Positions 32,571 through 42,018 of a stretch of 64,000 nucleotides of DNA are shown here, one piece after another. Location of the stretch: the NCBI GenBank assembly GCA_028564705.1, contig JAPXFQ010002105.1:1-64000 (forward strand), given 5' to 3'. Source of the stretch: Apricaphanius iberus (taxonomy: Eukaryota; Chordata; Actinopteri; Cyprinodontiformes; Aphaniidae). The notes below the pieces were generated by a model that was given only the letters and a program-made list of their open reading frames with translations, did no database searches and was not told where the DNA came from. Every line of letters starts with the position of its first letter. Positions within the stretch are counted from its first letter, which is position 1. The position numbers were made by a program, and so were the translations under genes.

Positions 32571-34442
32571 ATGAGTGGGCCTCACGCTAGAAAAACCGAA
32601 CATAGCGGGCGCTGGTCGCGGCTACTGTTCGACGTGGATGAAAAGAATTACGAACTTTGGGAGGTTAAGTTTTTGGGTCACCTCCGGCTGCAAGGCCTGA
32701 AAGAGATCATTACTACGGAACCAGCGGGCGAGGAGACGCCGGAAGAAGAGACCTCAAATGCCGAGGCATATGCGGAATTAATCCAGTTCTTGGACGACAA
32801 GAGTTTGTCGCTTGTAATGCGAGAAGCAGCCGACGATGGGCGCGCAGCGCTAAAGATTTTGAGAGACTATTATGCAGGTAAAGGAAAGCCACGAGTAATA
32901 AGCCTGTATACTGAGTTGACCTCGCTTCAAAAATCAAGCAGCGAGAGTGTAACAGAATATGTTATTCGTGCTGAAACTGCAATCACGGCTTTACGAAGTG
33001 CTGGAGAGACTTTGAGTGACGGACTGCTGGTGGCTATGGTTTTCAAGGGGCTTCCTGAGACTTTTAAACAGTTTGCCATCCATATAACGCAAACGGATGA
33101 CAGCATAACGTTTGCTGAATTTAAAACAAAGCTTCGGAGCTACGAGGACATCGAAAAGATGCGTGCTCCAGCTGCAGAGGACAATGTAATGGCTGTGCGG
33201 ACAAGACAGAGGCCTGCGAGACCCACCAGTGCCGGCTCAGCTGAACGTGGAGCGGAACGGGCTGCAGCAGACTTGGTGTGTTACAGATGCGGCATGAAGG
33301 GACACATTTCCCGCGCACGTCAGCGCAAACTGTGGTGTAGCTACTGCAAGAGCAACACTCATCGCGACGTAACCTGCAGTAGGAGACGGCGCCAAGACGC
33401 AACATGGAGAGCCACCGAGGACGTGACCGACGAGTACGTTTTCCGGGTGACAGATGGAGCAGCAGGATCCCAGCCGAGCAACCAGGGTGTCGACGTGAGG
33501 GGCCTGATGGTCGACTGCGGGGCAACCTCGCATATCGTCACCGACATCTCCAAGTTCAAGAGGTTTGATGAGGAGTTCCAGGCCGAGACTCATTGCATGG
33601 AGCTCGCTGACGGCACAAGGTGTAAGGGAGTAGCAGAGCGCAGAGGTGACGCTGAGGTATGTTTGATGGACAGTCGGGGACGCTGCCTCAAAACACTGTT
33701 GAGACGGGCGCTGTACATTCCCTCATACCCACAGGACATATTTTCGGTGCAAGCAGCGGTCTCCAACGGAGCAAGCGTGACATTCAAGAAAGGTGAGGAC
33801 ATTTTGGTACACAAAGACGGTACAGAATTTCCTATTCGTATACATGATAGACTATATTACTTGCATACAGTACCTGATGGATGTGATGACCAAGTGAATG
33901 GGTGTTATGATTTAAAGACATGGCATGAGATACTGGGACACTGTAATTTTGATGATGTGCAGAAATCAGAAGGTGTTGTTGATGGCATGAAAATTAAAGG
34001 TTCAACAAACAAACCTGCAACTTGTGAAGTGTGCACCCGAGGCAAGTTTACACAGACCAGAAACAAAAAGCCTGATGTGAGAGCTAAAAGGCCTCTAGAG
34101 CTCGTGCACACAGATTTAGCCGGTCCAATTCACCCAGAGTCCAGAGAGGGGTATAAATATGTTTTGTCATTTACTGATGATTTTTCCAGTGCTGTGTTTG
34201 TGTATTGTCTTAAAAGTAAAAGTGACACACTACAAGCAACTGAGAGGTTTCTTGCCGATACGGCCCCATATGGTAAAATTCAGCGTATTCGATCAGACAA
34301 TGGTACTGAGTTTACTGCTAAGAATTACACAACTCTGTTAGTTAAAAACAGTATTAAACATGAGACTTCTGCGCCATATTCTCCCCATCAAAATGGTACA
34401 GCAGAACGAAATTGGCGTACACTTTTTGACATGGCAATTTGA
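32571..34442 (+). CDS. Copia Gag-protease-integrase frame
   Basis: The ATG at 32571 is the first after the primer-binding site. 623 residues are open. Gag occupies about 1-230. Two zinc knuckles follow: the first, CYRCGMKGHISRAR at 237-250, has Arg where the fourth ligand Cys is expected; the second, CSYCKSNTHRDVTC at 256-269, is intact. The protease active site is VDCGATSH near 314-321. The gag-pre-integrase HHCC motif includes WHEILGHC and CEVC (451-488). The integrase core has D514 (HTDLAGP), D576 (SDNGTEF) and E612 (NGTAERN), spaced D-61-D-35-E. The frame ends prematurely in a frameshift just after E612. Roles: capsid, polyprotein cleavage and cDNA integration. GC-rich up to about position 33830, AT-rich after it. 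Confidence 0.9.
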   Translation: MSGPHARKTEHSGRWSRLLFDVDEKNYELWEVKFLGHLRLQGLKEIITTEPAGEETPEEETSNAEAYAELIQFLDDKSLSLVMREAADDGRAALKILRDYYAGKGKPRVISLYTELTSLQKSSSESVTEYVIRAETAITALRSAGETLSDGLLVAMVFKGLPETFKQFAIHITQTDDSITFAEFKTKLRSYEDIEKMRAPAAEDNVMAVRTRQRPARPTSAGSAERGAERAAADLVCYRCGMKGHISRARQRKLWCSYCKSNTHRDVTCSRRRRQDATWRATEDVTDEYVFRVTDGAAGSQPSNQGVDVRGLMVDCGATSHIVTDISKFKRFDEEFQAETHCMELADGTRCKGVAERRGDAEVCLMDSRGRCLKTLLRRALYIPSYPQDIFSVQAAVSNGASVTFKKGEDILVHKDGTEFPIRIHDRLYYLHTVPDGCDDQVNGCYDLKTWHEILGHCNFDDVQKSEGVVDGMKIKGSTNKPATCEVCTRGKFTQTRNKKPDVRAKRPLELVHTDLAGPIHPESREGYKYVLSFTDDFSSAVFVYCLKSKSDTLQATERFLADTAPYGKIQRIRSDNGTEFTAKNYTTLLVKNSIKHETSAPYSPHQNGTAERNWRTLFDMAI

Positions 34443-35913
34443 CATGTGTATGCTGATAGAGAGTGAGTTACCTAAAAGTTTGTGGCCTTATGCAGTGCAG
34501 ACTGCAGCTATAATCAGGAACAGGTGTTTTAACAATCGCACCAAACATACACCAGTTCAGATGCTGACAGGGAGACGGCCCAATCTTGCCAGGATGCAAA
34601 AGTTTGGTTCAGAATGTTTCATTTATAAACAAGATAAAAGAAAGCTGGATCCAAGAAGTGAAAGAGGTGTTTTTATTGGTTATGATAAAAGCAGTCCAGC
34701 GTACATAGTCTATTTCTCTGACAGCAGGAAAATACAAAAGCACAGGTTAGTTACGTTTCTTTCTAAGACCCATGTTGAGCAACAGACTCAGACTAGCTTT
34801 GTTAATAATGATGGTGATAATGATGATGTTCTGGAGCAAAAGGCCAATAGAACTAGATGGGATGTAAATCCAAATCCAGCAAGTGACCAGGTTTCAGTCA
34901 AAGAGGAGGAACTGAGTAGTAGTCCTCAAACCCAAACAGTGGAAGCTATGCCTGAGCCTCCAAGATACCCATCTAGAGTGAGGAAGAGGCCAGACTATTT
35001 CCATGACAGTGTTTCTCAACAGGCATCTGATGAGGAAACTGATCAGGTGCAGATAAACATTGATTACTGTTATAGAGTGACATGTAATATTCCTGTAACT
35101 TTCACAGAAGCTGTAACCTCGGATAGATCAAAAGAGTGGGTCACAGCAATGGATGAGGAGATGGAGTCACTGAGAGAAAACCACACATTTACCCTGAGTA
35201 GCTTACCTGAGGGAAAGAAAGCAGTGGGGGGTAGATGGGTTTTTGCAATAAAGAATAACGTAGATGGATCTGAAAAGTGCAAAGCACGTTATGTGGCCAA
35301 AGGATACAGTCAGAAAAGAGGTGAAGATTATGAAGAGACATTTTCCCCTACAGCTAACTTGACAAGTATCCGAGTGATAATACAGAAAGCGGCACAAGAA
35401 AATCTGATTCTGCACCACATGGATGTAAAAACTGTCTACCTGAACGCACCAATAGATCATGAATATTACATGGAACAGGCAGAGGGCTATGAAGTAAAAT
35501 CTGACACTAATGAAAAATTGGTTTGTAAACTGGAAAGGTCATTGTATGGGTTAAAACAATCTGGCAGAAACTGGAATAAAGTGCTACATGAGTACTTGAC
35601 CAAAAACCACTTTGAGCAGAATCAAGCTGACCATTGTGTGTATACACGGGAAACAGCCATTGAAAAAGTGATCATTGTAATATGGGTTGATGATTTGTTG
35701 ATTGTGACAAGTGATGAAAATGTTCTTAGACAGGTGAAGGACATGCTTACTGAAAGATTCAAAATGAAGGACTTGGGCAAAATAAGGCATTTTCTAGGTG
35801 TGGATTTTAACCAGAATGACAACTGTGTGAGAATGTCCCAAGCTAAATATGTGACAAAAATATTGCAAAGATTTAACATGCAGAATTGCAAACCTAGATC
35901 AACTCCTTGTTAA
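34443..35913 (+). pseudogene. Copia integrase C-terminus and reverse transcriptase
   Basis: Continuation of pol in the next frame after the shift at about 34430-34442. It carries the integrase tail (LIESELPKSLWPYAVQTA, then GYDKSSPAYIVYF) and the copia RT: EWVTAMDEEM, GRWVFAIKNN, AKGYSQKRGEDYEETFSP, HHMDVKTVYLNAPI (first catalytic Asp), LYGLKQSGRNW and VIWVDDLLIVT (Asp pair). A stop (TAA 35911-35913) falls where the frame otherwise continues into RNase H, consistent with a single nonsense change. With one frameshift and one stop the unit is inactive but not old. Confidence 0.88.
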
Positions 35914-36627
35914 CAAAAACTCAATTATACTAATGATGCTGAAAAGATGATTGATGTGAAAAAATATAGAGAGGCAGTTGGAAGCCTCGTATATTTGACA
36001 ATTTGTACAAGACCTGATATAAGTTTTGTTGTAAGTAAGCTGTCACAATATTTCACAGAGCCAACTGTTGAGCAATGGTCCACAGTTAAACATGTATTGA
36101 GATACCTTAAAGGTACACTTGACAAAGAGCTGTGTTACAGAAAAAGTAGTGAGACACTGGGAATAAGAGCATACAGTGATGCAGACTGGGCGGCTAGTAA
36201 TGATAGACGTAGTACAACTGGCTACTGTGTAAGTCTAACTGAATGTGGAGCTTTAATTTCATGGAAAACAAAGAAACAGCCAACTGTTGCACTGTCTACC
36301 TGTGAGGCAGAGTATATAGCCTTAGCCACAACCATACAGGAGTGTCTCTACCTTAAACAGCTGTTGGAAAATATTGATACATGTCAGTACTCACCACCTA
36401 TAGTATATGAAGATAACCAAGGTACGATCGCCTTAGCAAAGAATCCCGTGAGCAGGCAAAGATGCAAACATGTAGACATCAAGTATCATTTTATCAGGTC
36501 TTCTGTAAATAATGGTGACATTACATTGGTGTATTGTCTCACTAATGAGATGGTGGCAGATGTTTTGACAAAGCCTGCAACTAAGTGTAAATTGATTAAT
36601 TTTGATGCATTTATTTTTGGAGAATGA
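35914..36627 (+). pseudogene. Copia RNase H domain (end of pol)
   Basis: Same frame as the RT after the TAA at 35911-35913. It reads KKYREAVGSLVYLTICTRPD, then RAYSDADWAASNDRR (catalytic Asp), STCEAEYIALA (catalytic Glu), NQGTIALAKNP and KHVDIKYHFIR, ending IFGE-stop at 36625-36627. Nearly identical to 31646-32234. The domain removes genomic RNA during cDNA synthesis. Confidence 0.88.
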
Positions 36628-36668
36628 TGTGACGTATTCTATGTTAACAATGTGAGAGCAAGTGGGGG

Positions 36669-36903
36669 TGTTACCAGTGTGCTCTCAATGTGCATTATGT
36701 TTTGTTAAAGTCACAAATGTGTATTTTGTTCCTTTTTATTTTCTTTATTGATTTATTATTATTAATGAAATGGCACGTGACGAGTAATGTGGGTGTGTAC
36801 ATTCGTGATTGTTCGACTAATAAAAATCACCTTGAGTGAGCACAGCTGCTGCTGCTGTGTGAGATGCAAAGTCAGATACGTTGTTGCGTTTACTCTGTAA
36901 ACA
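36669..36903 (+). repeat. Copia LTR C (3' LTR)
   Basis: 235 bp, TGTTACCAG...CTGTAAACA, preceded by the polypurine tract AAGTGGGGG. The Penelope end resumes directly after it with GTCCCAGCC. Confidence 0.88.
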
Positions 36904-36929
36904 GTCCCAGCCTGGTCAGCGGCGAGCAT

Positions 36930-36969
36930 GAACTGATGAAGCCTCTTGGATAAGAGGTGAAACGTCTTC
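36930..36969 (+). ncRNA. Minimal hammerhead ribozyme motif in Penelope end (right, inverted)
   Basis: The same 40-nt motif as at 29980-30019 but on the plus strand, opposite to the Penelope coding frame. CTGATGA is at 36933-36939, stem II follows, and GAAACGTC is at 36959-36966. All core positions are intact. Its orientation follows from the inverted arrangement of the element's ends. Confidence 0.8.
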
Positions 36970-37067
36970 CAAGACAAATTATCAAGTCCAGTTGCGTTGG
37001 ATTGAAATTTCCTTGAGATAACCATGACCTGGATGAATGAGAATATTCACAGGCTTCCCATTGTTTA

Positions 37068-37627
37068 AGTCTGCTTACTACCAAAAAAACAAAATGCTTC
37101 CTAGAATTTAAAATCTAGGGAGTCACATAACTTTAAACACCAGAACTACTAACTCAAGTTTTACTGTCTGCTACTATTGTGCAAGCATGACCTAGTAACA
37201 AGACTAGACATGTTGTGGTACAGTGTTTGTGTTCAGAATGTCAGGTCAAGTTCTGGAAGGCTGGAGGAGGGACACAGAAAAAGCAGAGTGCACACATTGT
37301 TTCACGCTCCTTTTGCTTCCATTTCCCGTTCAGATTCTTCATCAATGTCTCTTAAGCGTATCCATGTGCAGAGAATTGCACACATCACAAAAGATGAGCA
37401 CTATCAGGAGTTCTGCTATTTGGCCATCTTTACAAGAACAACTTTTTTTGGGGGAAATTACATATATACGCCCGCCGCACTAGGTTTAAGTCAAACGAAA
37501 AATTCCCACCGGATATTCATCAGGATCCATCCGGTAAATTTATTGTTGTGTGAAAGCAGCCAAGGGCAGTGTTCGGTTAAAAAAAAGTGGTGCATTTGAA
37601 AAGACGGCCACAGTTAAAGAGCGAATG
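37068..37627. other. Intron, nothing recognised
   Basis: No feature supported between the Penelope duplication and the Tc1 element. The readable frame at 37177-37599 has no family resemblance. Confidence 0.35.
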
Positions 37628-37629
37628 TA

Positions 37630-38691
37630 CAGTACTGACCAAAAGTGTGGACACACCTTCTCATTCAGTATGTTTTCTTTATTTTCATGACTATTAGATT
37701 GTAGACTCTCACTGAAGGCATCAAAACTATGAATGAACACATATGGAATTATGTAGTACTTTTCCAAAAATTGTGAAATAACCTGGCTGAAAGTCACCGG
37801 ACCTGAACCCAATCGAGATGATTTGGGGTGAGCTGAACGTAGAGCTGAAAAAGCTAATCGATTTAATCGTTTATAATACATTTTTACTTTTTAATCCTTG
37901 ATATGTATCATTTCTATGAATTTATATGTTTTATGTAATTGGAAAGCCAATAGTATTGTTTTTTTAACCATATACGCCAATAAAGGACACAATCATATGT
38001 TTGAACACAGCAGTTGTCTTTGTTACCCTCTCATTCCCTCCCAGAAGAAGAATTTTGCACAACTCACATTTTTCAGCCTGCTGTATCTCACAAATCTGAT
38101 CTTTGAAATGTTTGAGTTAATTTAATTGAAAGCAGAAGCTCCTAATTTAAAAAGCAAAATTTACTCCAAAACCCCACAGACCATGGAAATGTTGTGTTTA
38201 GTGAAGGTAGGTAAATTAATTCCCAGAGCCCCAATGTTGCCTCAAAATACTGCCCAACTTAGCCAGCCTCCTTCATTCCTGAAATGAAAATGTAATTTTT
38301 TCATTTTGTTAATATGCTGTACATTGATTTGTATGGAAAACTACCTCATTTTGTATTTCAATGCCTAAAAATTATTCTGGACAAATATCTTGCACTGTTA
38401 CGCTTATTTTACACCGTTAACTGTGTTCAGGTCCAATAAAATAGATTGCAGTGAACTGCACAATTCTCTTGTGTTTTCATTGTTCTGAATGAAAATTGGT
38501 TCGTAATAATTTATATTGGTGAAAGTAATAGCCAAATACAATTATTAATAAAAGTGATACATACAGTAATTCCATACACCATGTGTTCATTTATAGTTTT
38601 GATGCCCTTAATTGAAAATCTACAATGTAGTCATTGAAATAAAGAAAACACATTGAATGAGAAGATGTGTCCAAAAATTTGGTCTGTACTG
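37630..38691. mobile_element. Tc1-like element with CAGTACWGACCAAAA ends, transposase deleted
   Basis: TA (37628) precedes CAGTACTGACCAAAAGTGTGG, and the inverse end CAAAAATTTGGTCTGTACTG is followed by TA (38692). The inner terminal blocks match those of 48943-49477 (TTTCTTTATTTTCATGACTA, ATCAAAACTATGAATGAACA). A remnant of transposase (CCGGACCTGAACCCAATCGA, reading PDLNPIE) is at 37798. The middle (about 37842-38500) is unrelated AT-rich sequence beginning TAGAGCTGAAAAAGCTAATC, which looks like a further insertion or replacement. Confidence 0.78.
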
Positions 38692-38693
38692 TA

Positions 38694-40329
38694 ATTCTCC
38701 GCAAATATTCCAGAATGACTATCTAAAAATGGCTTAAGTGTGACAACTTGCAAGGAAACCTTAACAAAAGTCTTTCATATCTATATATATAAAATACCAT
38801 ACACACTCGCTGACCATCAAGTATGAAAGACACATTCACAAAATATCTGGAAGCAAATTATTGAATAAAATAAAATAAAACTAATTACATTGGTTTCATA
38901 ATTCATTGATGAAAAAAAATCAAATGCCATAACTGTTTTGTATAGGTGTTTCACCATGTTATCAACCATGGATCATGAGTTCACTCAGCTTATGACATTT
39001 GTGTACGTACATACGCTGAAGACTGATGTGTTAGCATGTTTTCATTCTAGTCACCTCATTCCATTAGATAAAGCGGACTAAATAAAGCAGAACTTCTGTT
39101 GCTAAATATTTTGTGAATTTGCATCTTTTTTTATTTGCAAGTCAGAGAGTGTGCAAGACAGATATTAAATACCTCTGTATGAGTTTCTATGTCACACTGA
39201 TAGATTTAAGCTAACAGTCTAGATAACCCAATTAAAAAATGTCAGGGTTCACAGGTTATGGTGTGATTGCACAACAGTGGCAGAAAGAAAACAGGGTAAT
39301 TTGAGGTATATTACCCCAGAAAATAAAAATGCTAAATGCTGATTTGATTACCTCCGCATGGTTTTTTGCCAGGGTGCACTTGTTTGTCTTCAGCAAAACA
39401 ACTCAAAGTTATAGGTGGATTTTGATGACATTTTCAGTAAATGTCTGCAATGGGACCAAGAACAAGTGCATCAAATCTGTGTGATCTGTGTGGTGGGACT
39501 GAGATACGTCGGAGGATGTTTGTGCTCTCCCAAGTTCTTCTCTAGTTTATGTATATTCTCTTCCAAGGCAGATACAAAATTACTCAAAATCCTAAAAACA
39601 CTCAGTGCATCACAAAACGTTTCATTGCTTTATCTGAATGGTTTGTTTAAAAAAACTGAATTAAAATTTCAAACATATTCCCTGTTTTTAAGTGGTATGT
39701 CATTAAAGGAACTCGATGTAACAATAATTAAACTTTGTTATCTCTCTCTCTTTCTCTGTCTCTCTCACACGCACGCACACAGGGAGACATTTAGAGAACA
39801 AACTTGGTATATGGAGGGTGTATAGATTTGTGAAAGCATATGAATTAGGAAACTATAATGAAAACATATTCTTACTTCAGGGGAATGACATTTCCAAATC
39901 TGAACTCAGAGCACTACACAATTTCTTTATTCCTATTTGTCCAACTATAATTCAAAGCAGAAAGGGGGAGGCATTTATTTGGAAATCCAGGGGAGGGATA
40001 CATAATTATTACTAATTACTTGAACAATAAAAACTTCAAACACAATTAGCTGACAGCAAGCAGAGAGCATCTTGAGGTTTTCGAATACATCAAAGCAGCA
40101 TGTGAACAGCTTTGGTCTGTGATGCTCCAATAGATGTCTTTTGAACCAGCAACTCCTTTATGAAGGAGCCATGTAAGGTACAATTTTAACTTATTACAGT
40201 GAATCCCAATTCATAACAACTGATGGAAAAAATACCACATTTAAACTCTGGAGATTTAAAACATTATTGTTTAAGCTAGTAAAATCTTGGAAAGGACACA
40301 CTTTTCTCTTAAATAAATGATCCGCCCAA
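38694..40329. other. Intron; includes a 38694-38812 segment duplicated at 56.3 kb
   Basis: The 119 bp after the Tc1 end (TCCGCAAATATTCCAGAATG to CATACACACTC) recurs at 56329-56447. The rest shows a short CT/CA-rich run at 39738-39780 and no other recognised feature. Confidence 0.45.
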
Positions 40330-40420
40330 TTAGGGGTGGGCGATATGGCAAAAAAATAATATCACGATTTTTCAATTATATTATCACGATTTCGATTTTA
40401 TCACGTTTTTTTTTAAATGA
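40330..40420. mobile_element. hAT MITE end (GGGTGGGCGATATGG)
   Basis: TAGGGGTGGGCGATATGGC followed by ATATCACGATTTTTC repeats is the typical left end of a common fish hAT MITE. The right end is not found; the element may extend to roughly 41000. Confidence 0.5.
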
Positions 40421-41947
40421 TCACCAAAAAATCTTAAATTACACATTAAAGAAGAGAAATATTAAATAAATAATTTCATTCAAATTAGGGATAACCAACA
40501 CAGGGCTAAAATACTTATATGTCTTTCCCACACCAAAGATCATAGAAATGCACAGAAAGTTCTGAATGAAACTTGTACATATACTGTATGTATATACAAT
40601 ATATATATAAATATTTTCAAATTTTCAAATAACCTCAATGAGAAATACATCTAAATCATAAACGTATTTATAATAATAAAAATAAACACTTTAAAAGAAT
40701 TTAAAAGGGATAGAATCCCTACTTTCAATTAAAAAATAAATATAATTTTAAGAGTCAATAAATTAACATGAAAACAACAAACAACTGTTTGTTGCCTGAG
40801 TTTTGGCTATAAAACATAAATCGATCCAGGTTTTTACAGAAATCTTCCACTTGTTCCAGCTATCTAAACCACATTTTTCCTCAGTTGTGGTTGACCACAG
40901 CACAAGAATTCATAAAATGTCCAAAGATTTAAATCCGAGCTGCACCGGTCAGGTCAAATTTTGTATCACACTGTCATAAAAGTTGCATCCATGAAAACTT
41001 CTGAATATGCAGTAAGAGAAAAGTAATACTTAAGGGAAAGTGGGACGAAGGAAAAGGAAAGCAGCAAACTGATCGAGTGGTAACAACAACTAAGTCTCTT
41101 GTGATTCTCTCTGCTAGTTACCTTAATCCTTAATCTTGCTAAATTTAACAGGGATTTTTCATTTTAATGATTCCCTTTACAATACATCTGTCTGACTATA
41201 GAAAAAAATCTGCTATCCATACATTGCTCCCTGATTAAAAAACTACTAATGAGAACAGGAAGGAAAAAGGAGGGTGCAGTAAGAAATGTACATTCATTTT
41301 AGAGTGAGAGGAGGTTTTAATTTGTAAGCTCATGCTGCACACCAGCAACACAATTTTAACTGATACACATAAATTATTCCTTGTGTGCATTCACACTTAA
41401 GTCAGATTTTCTGTTTATTTGAGAACTGTAATTAATCATCATCAAAATTTGTGCTGATGCTGAAGATTTTAATTATTAATATAAACCACTGCTCAAAATA
41501 TATGCTCTGATCCAGTCCCAAATAATGATGTCAAACTGAAGCCATATACAGTACACAGACGCTTCTCTGGCTTTCCATTCCTAAGAAGTCAAATTCTACT
41601 TTGGTAATTACAAGTGAGTAATGACTGAAGAAAAGCCATTTTATTTGTTCTTTAAAGATAAGGCATGTCTTTTGACAAAGCAAACTACAGTGTCAAGAAA
41701 GACATCCATACCAAAGTGTTGGAGGACAAACCATAAACGTGTGTGCAGTTTACTTAAGAGCTTTGTGCTTAAAGGTGTATGAAGTGCTTTGGGTGGAAGG
41801 CAAAATAAAAAAAACATTATAATGATGCAGACCACATTAAAGCTGCTCCTTTTAAATACATAATGAACAACAGAGATGTAAACACAGAAAGCACATGTTT
41901 ATCTTTAACTATAACAAAAACATGAACTGATTCGAATTAATACTTAC
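40421..41947. other. Intron, nothing recognised
   Basis: Some of this may be the body of the hAT MITE starting at 40330. No exon signal was seen until the splice donor at 41947. Confidence 0.35.
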
Positions 41948-42018
41948 TTGAAAGCTGTTCAAACTCTGGATGCTCTGGACTTGTGTTGGCAGCCAGGTCT
42001 TCTAGGAAATACTTATAC
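41948..42018 (-). CDS. arhgef39: ARHGEF39-like RhoGEF, small exon at the DH domain C-terminal helix
   Basis: A 71-bp minus-strand exon lies between a TCACTTAG acceptor and a perfect GTAAGTA donor. Its first base completes the Gln codon left open by the 59.5-kb exon. It then encodes 23 residues (beginning YKYFLEDLAANT, ending EFEQLS) and ends one base into an Arg codon finished by the exon at 20.5 kb. The content, a tyrosine-led helix followed by a Pro/Glu-rich turn, is the usual last part of a DH domain before the DH-PH linker helix. The exon is too short to stand out as an open frame, and the call rests on phase agreement with both neighbours. The introns on either side are about 17.4 and 21.4 kb and filled with transposons. 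Confidence 0.78.

Larger units (their letters stand above)
31509..36903 (+). mobile_element. Ty1/copia LTR retrotransposon, tandem array of one deleted and one near-complete copy
   Basis: Layout on the plus strand: partial LTR (31509-31645), directly fused to the end of pol (31646-32277), a full LTR (32278-32512), primer-binding site, gag-pro-int-RT-RNaseH (32571-36627), polypurine tract (GAGAGCAAGTGGGGG at 36653), and a full LTR (36669-36903). The two full LTRs are both 235 bp, with few differences. The array lies in the Penelope right end. The left flank ends CCACACCAGTT and the right flank begins GTCCCAGCC, so no 5-bp target duplication is visible. Confidence 0.9.
29931..37052 (-). mobile_element. 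Penelope-like element with inverted ends, interrupted by copia
   Basis: The whole unit is flanked by the 15-bp duplication GCTTCCCATTGTTTA (29916-29930 and 37053-37067). The left end (about 29931-30080) and right end (about 31480-31508 plus 36904-37052, joined across the copia insert) are inverted copies of each other. Between them the minus strand carries a truncated Penelope RT-GIY-YIG frame. Penelope-like elements are known for variable ends, including inverted terminal segments, long duplications and 5' truncation. The copia array at 31509-36903 sits in the right-hand (5') end, so it is younger. The N-terminal third of the RT is missing. Confidence 0.88.

Noticed and set aside
37842..38500. 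Interior of the 37.6-kb Tc1 as a separate complete transposon
   Set aside because: The left edge (TAGAGCTGAAAAAGCTAATC) looks like a hAT-type end but no matching right end or duplication was found, so it is not listed as its own element.
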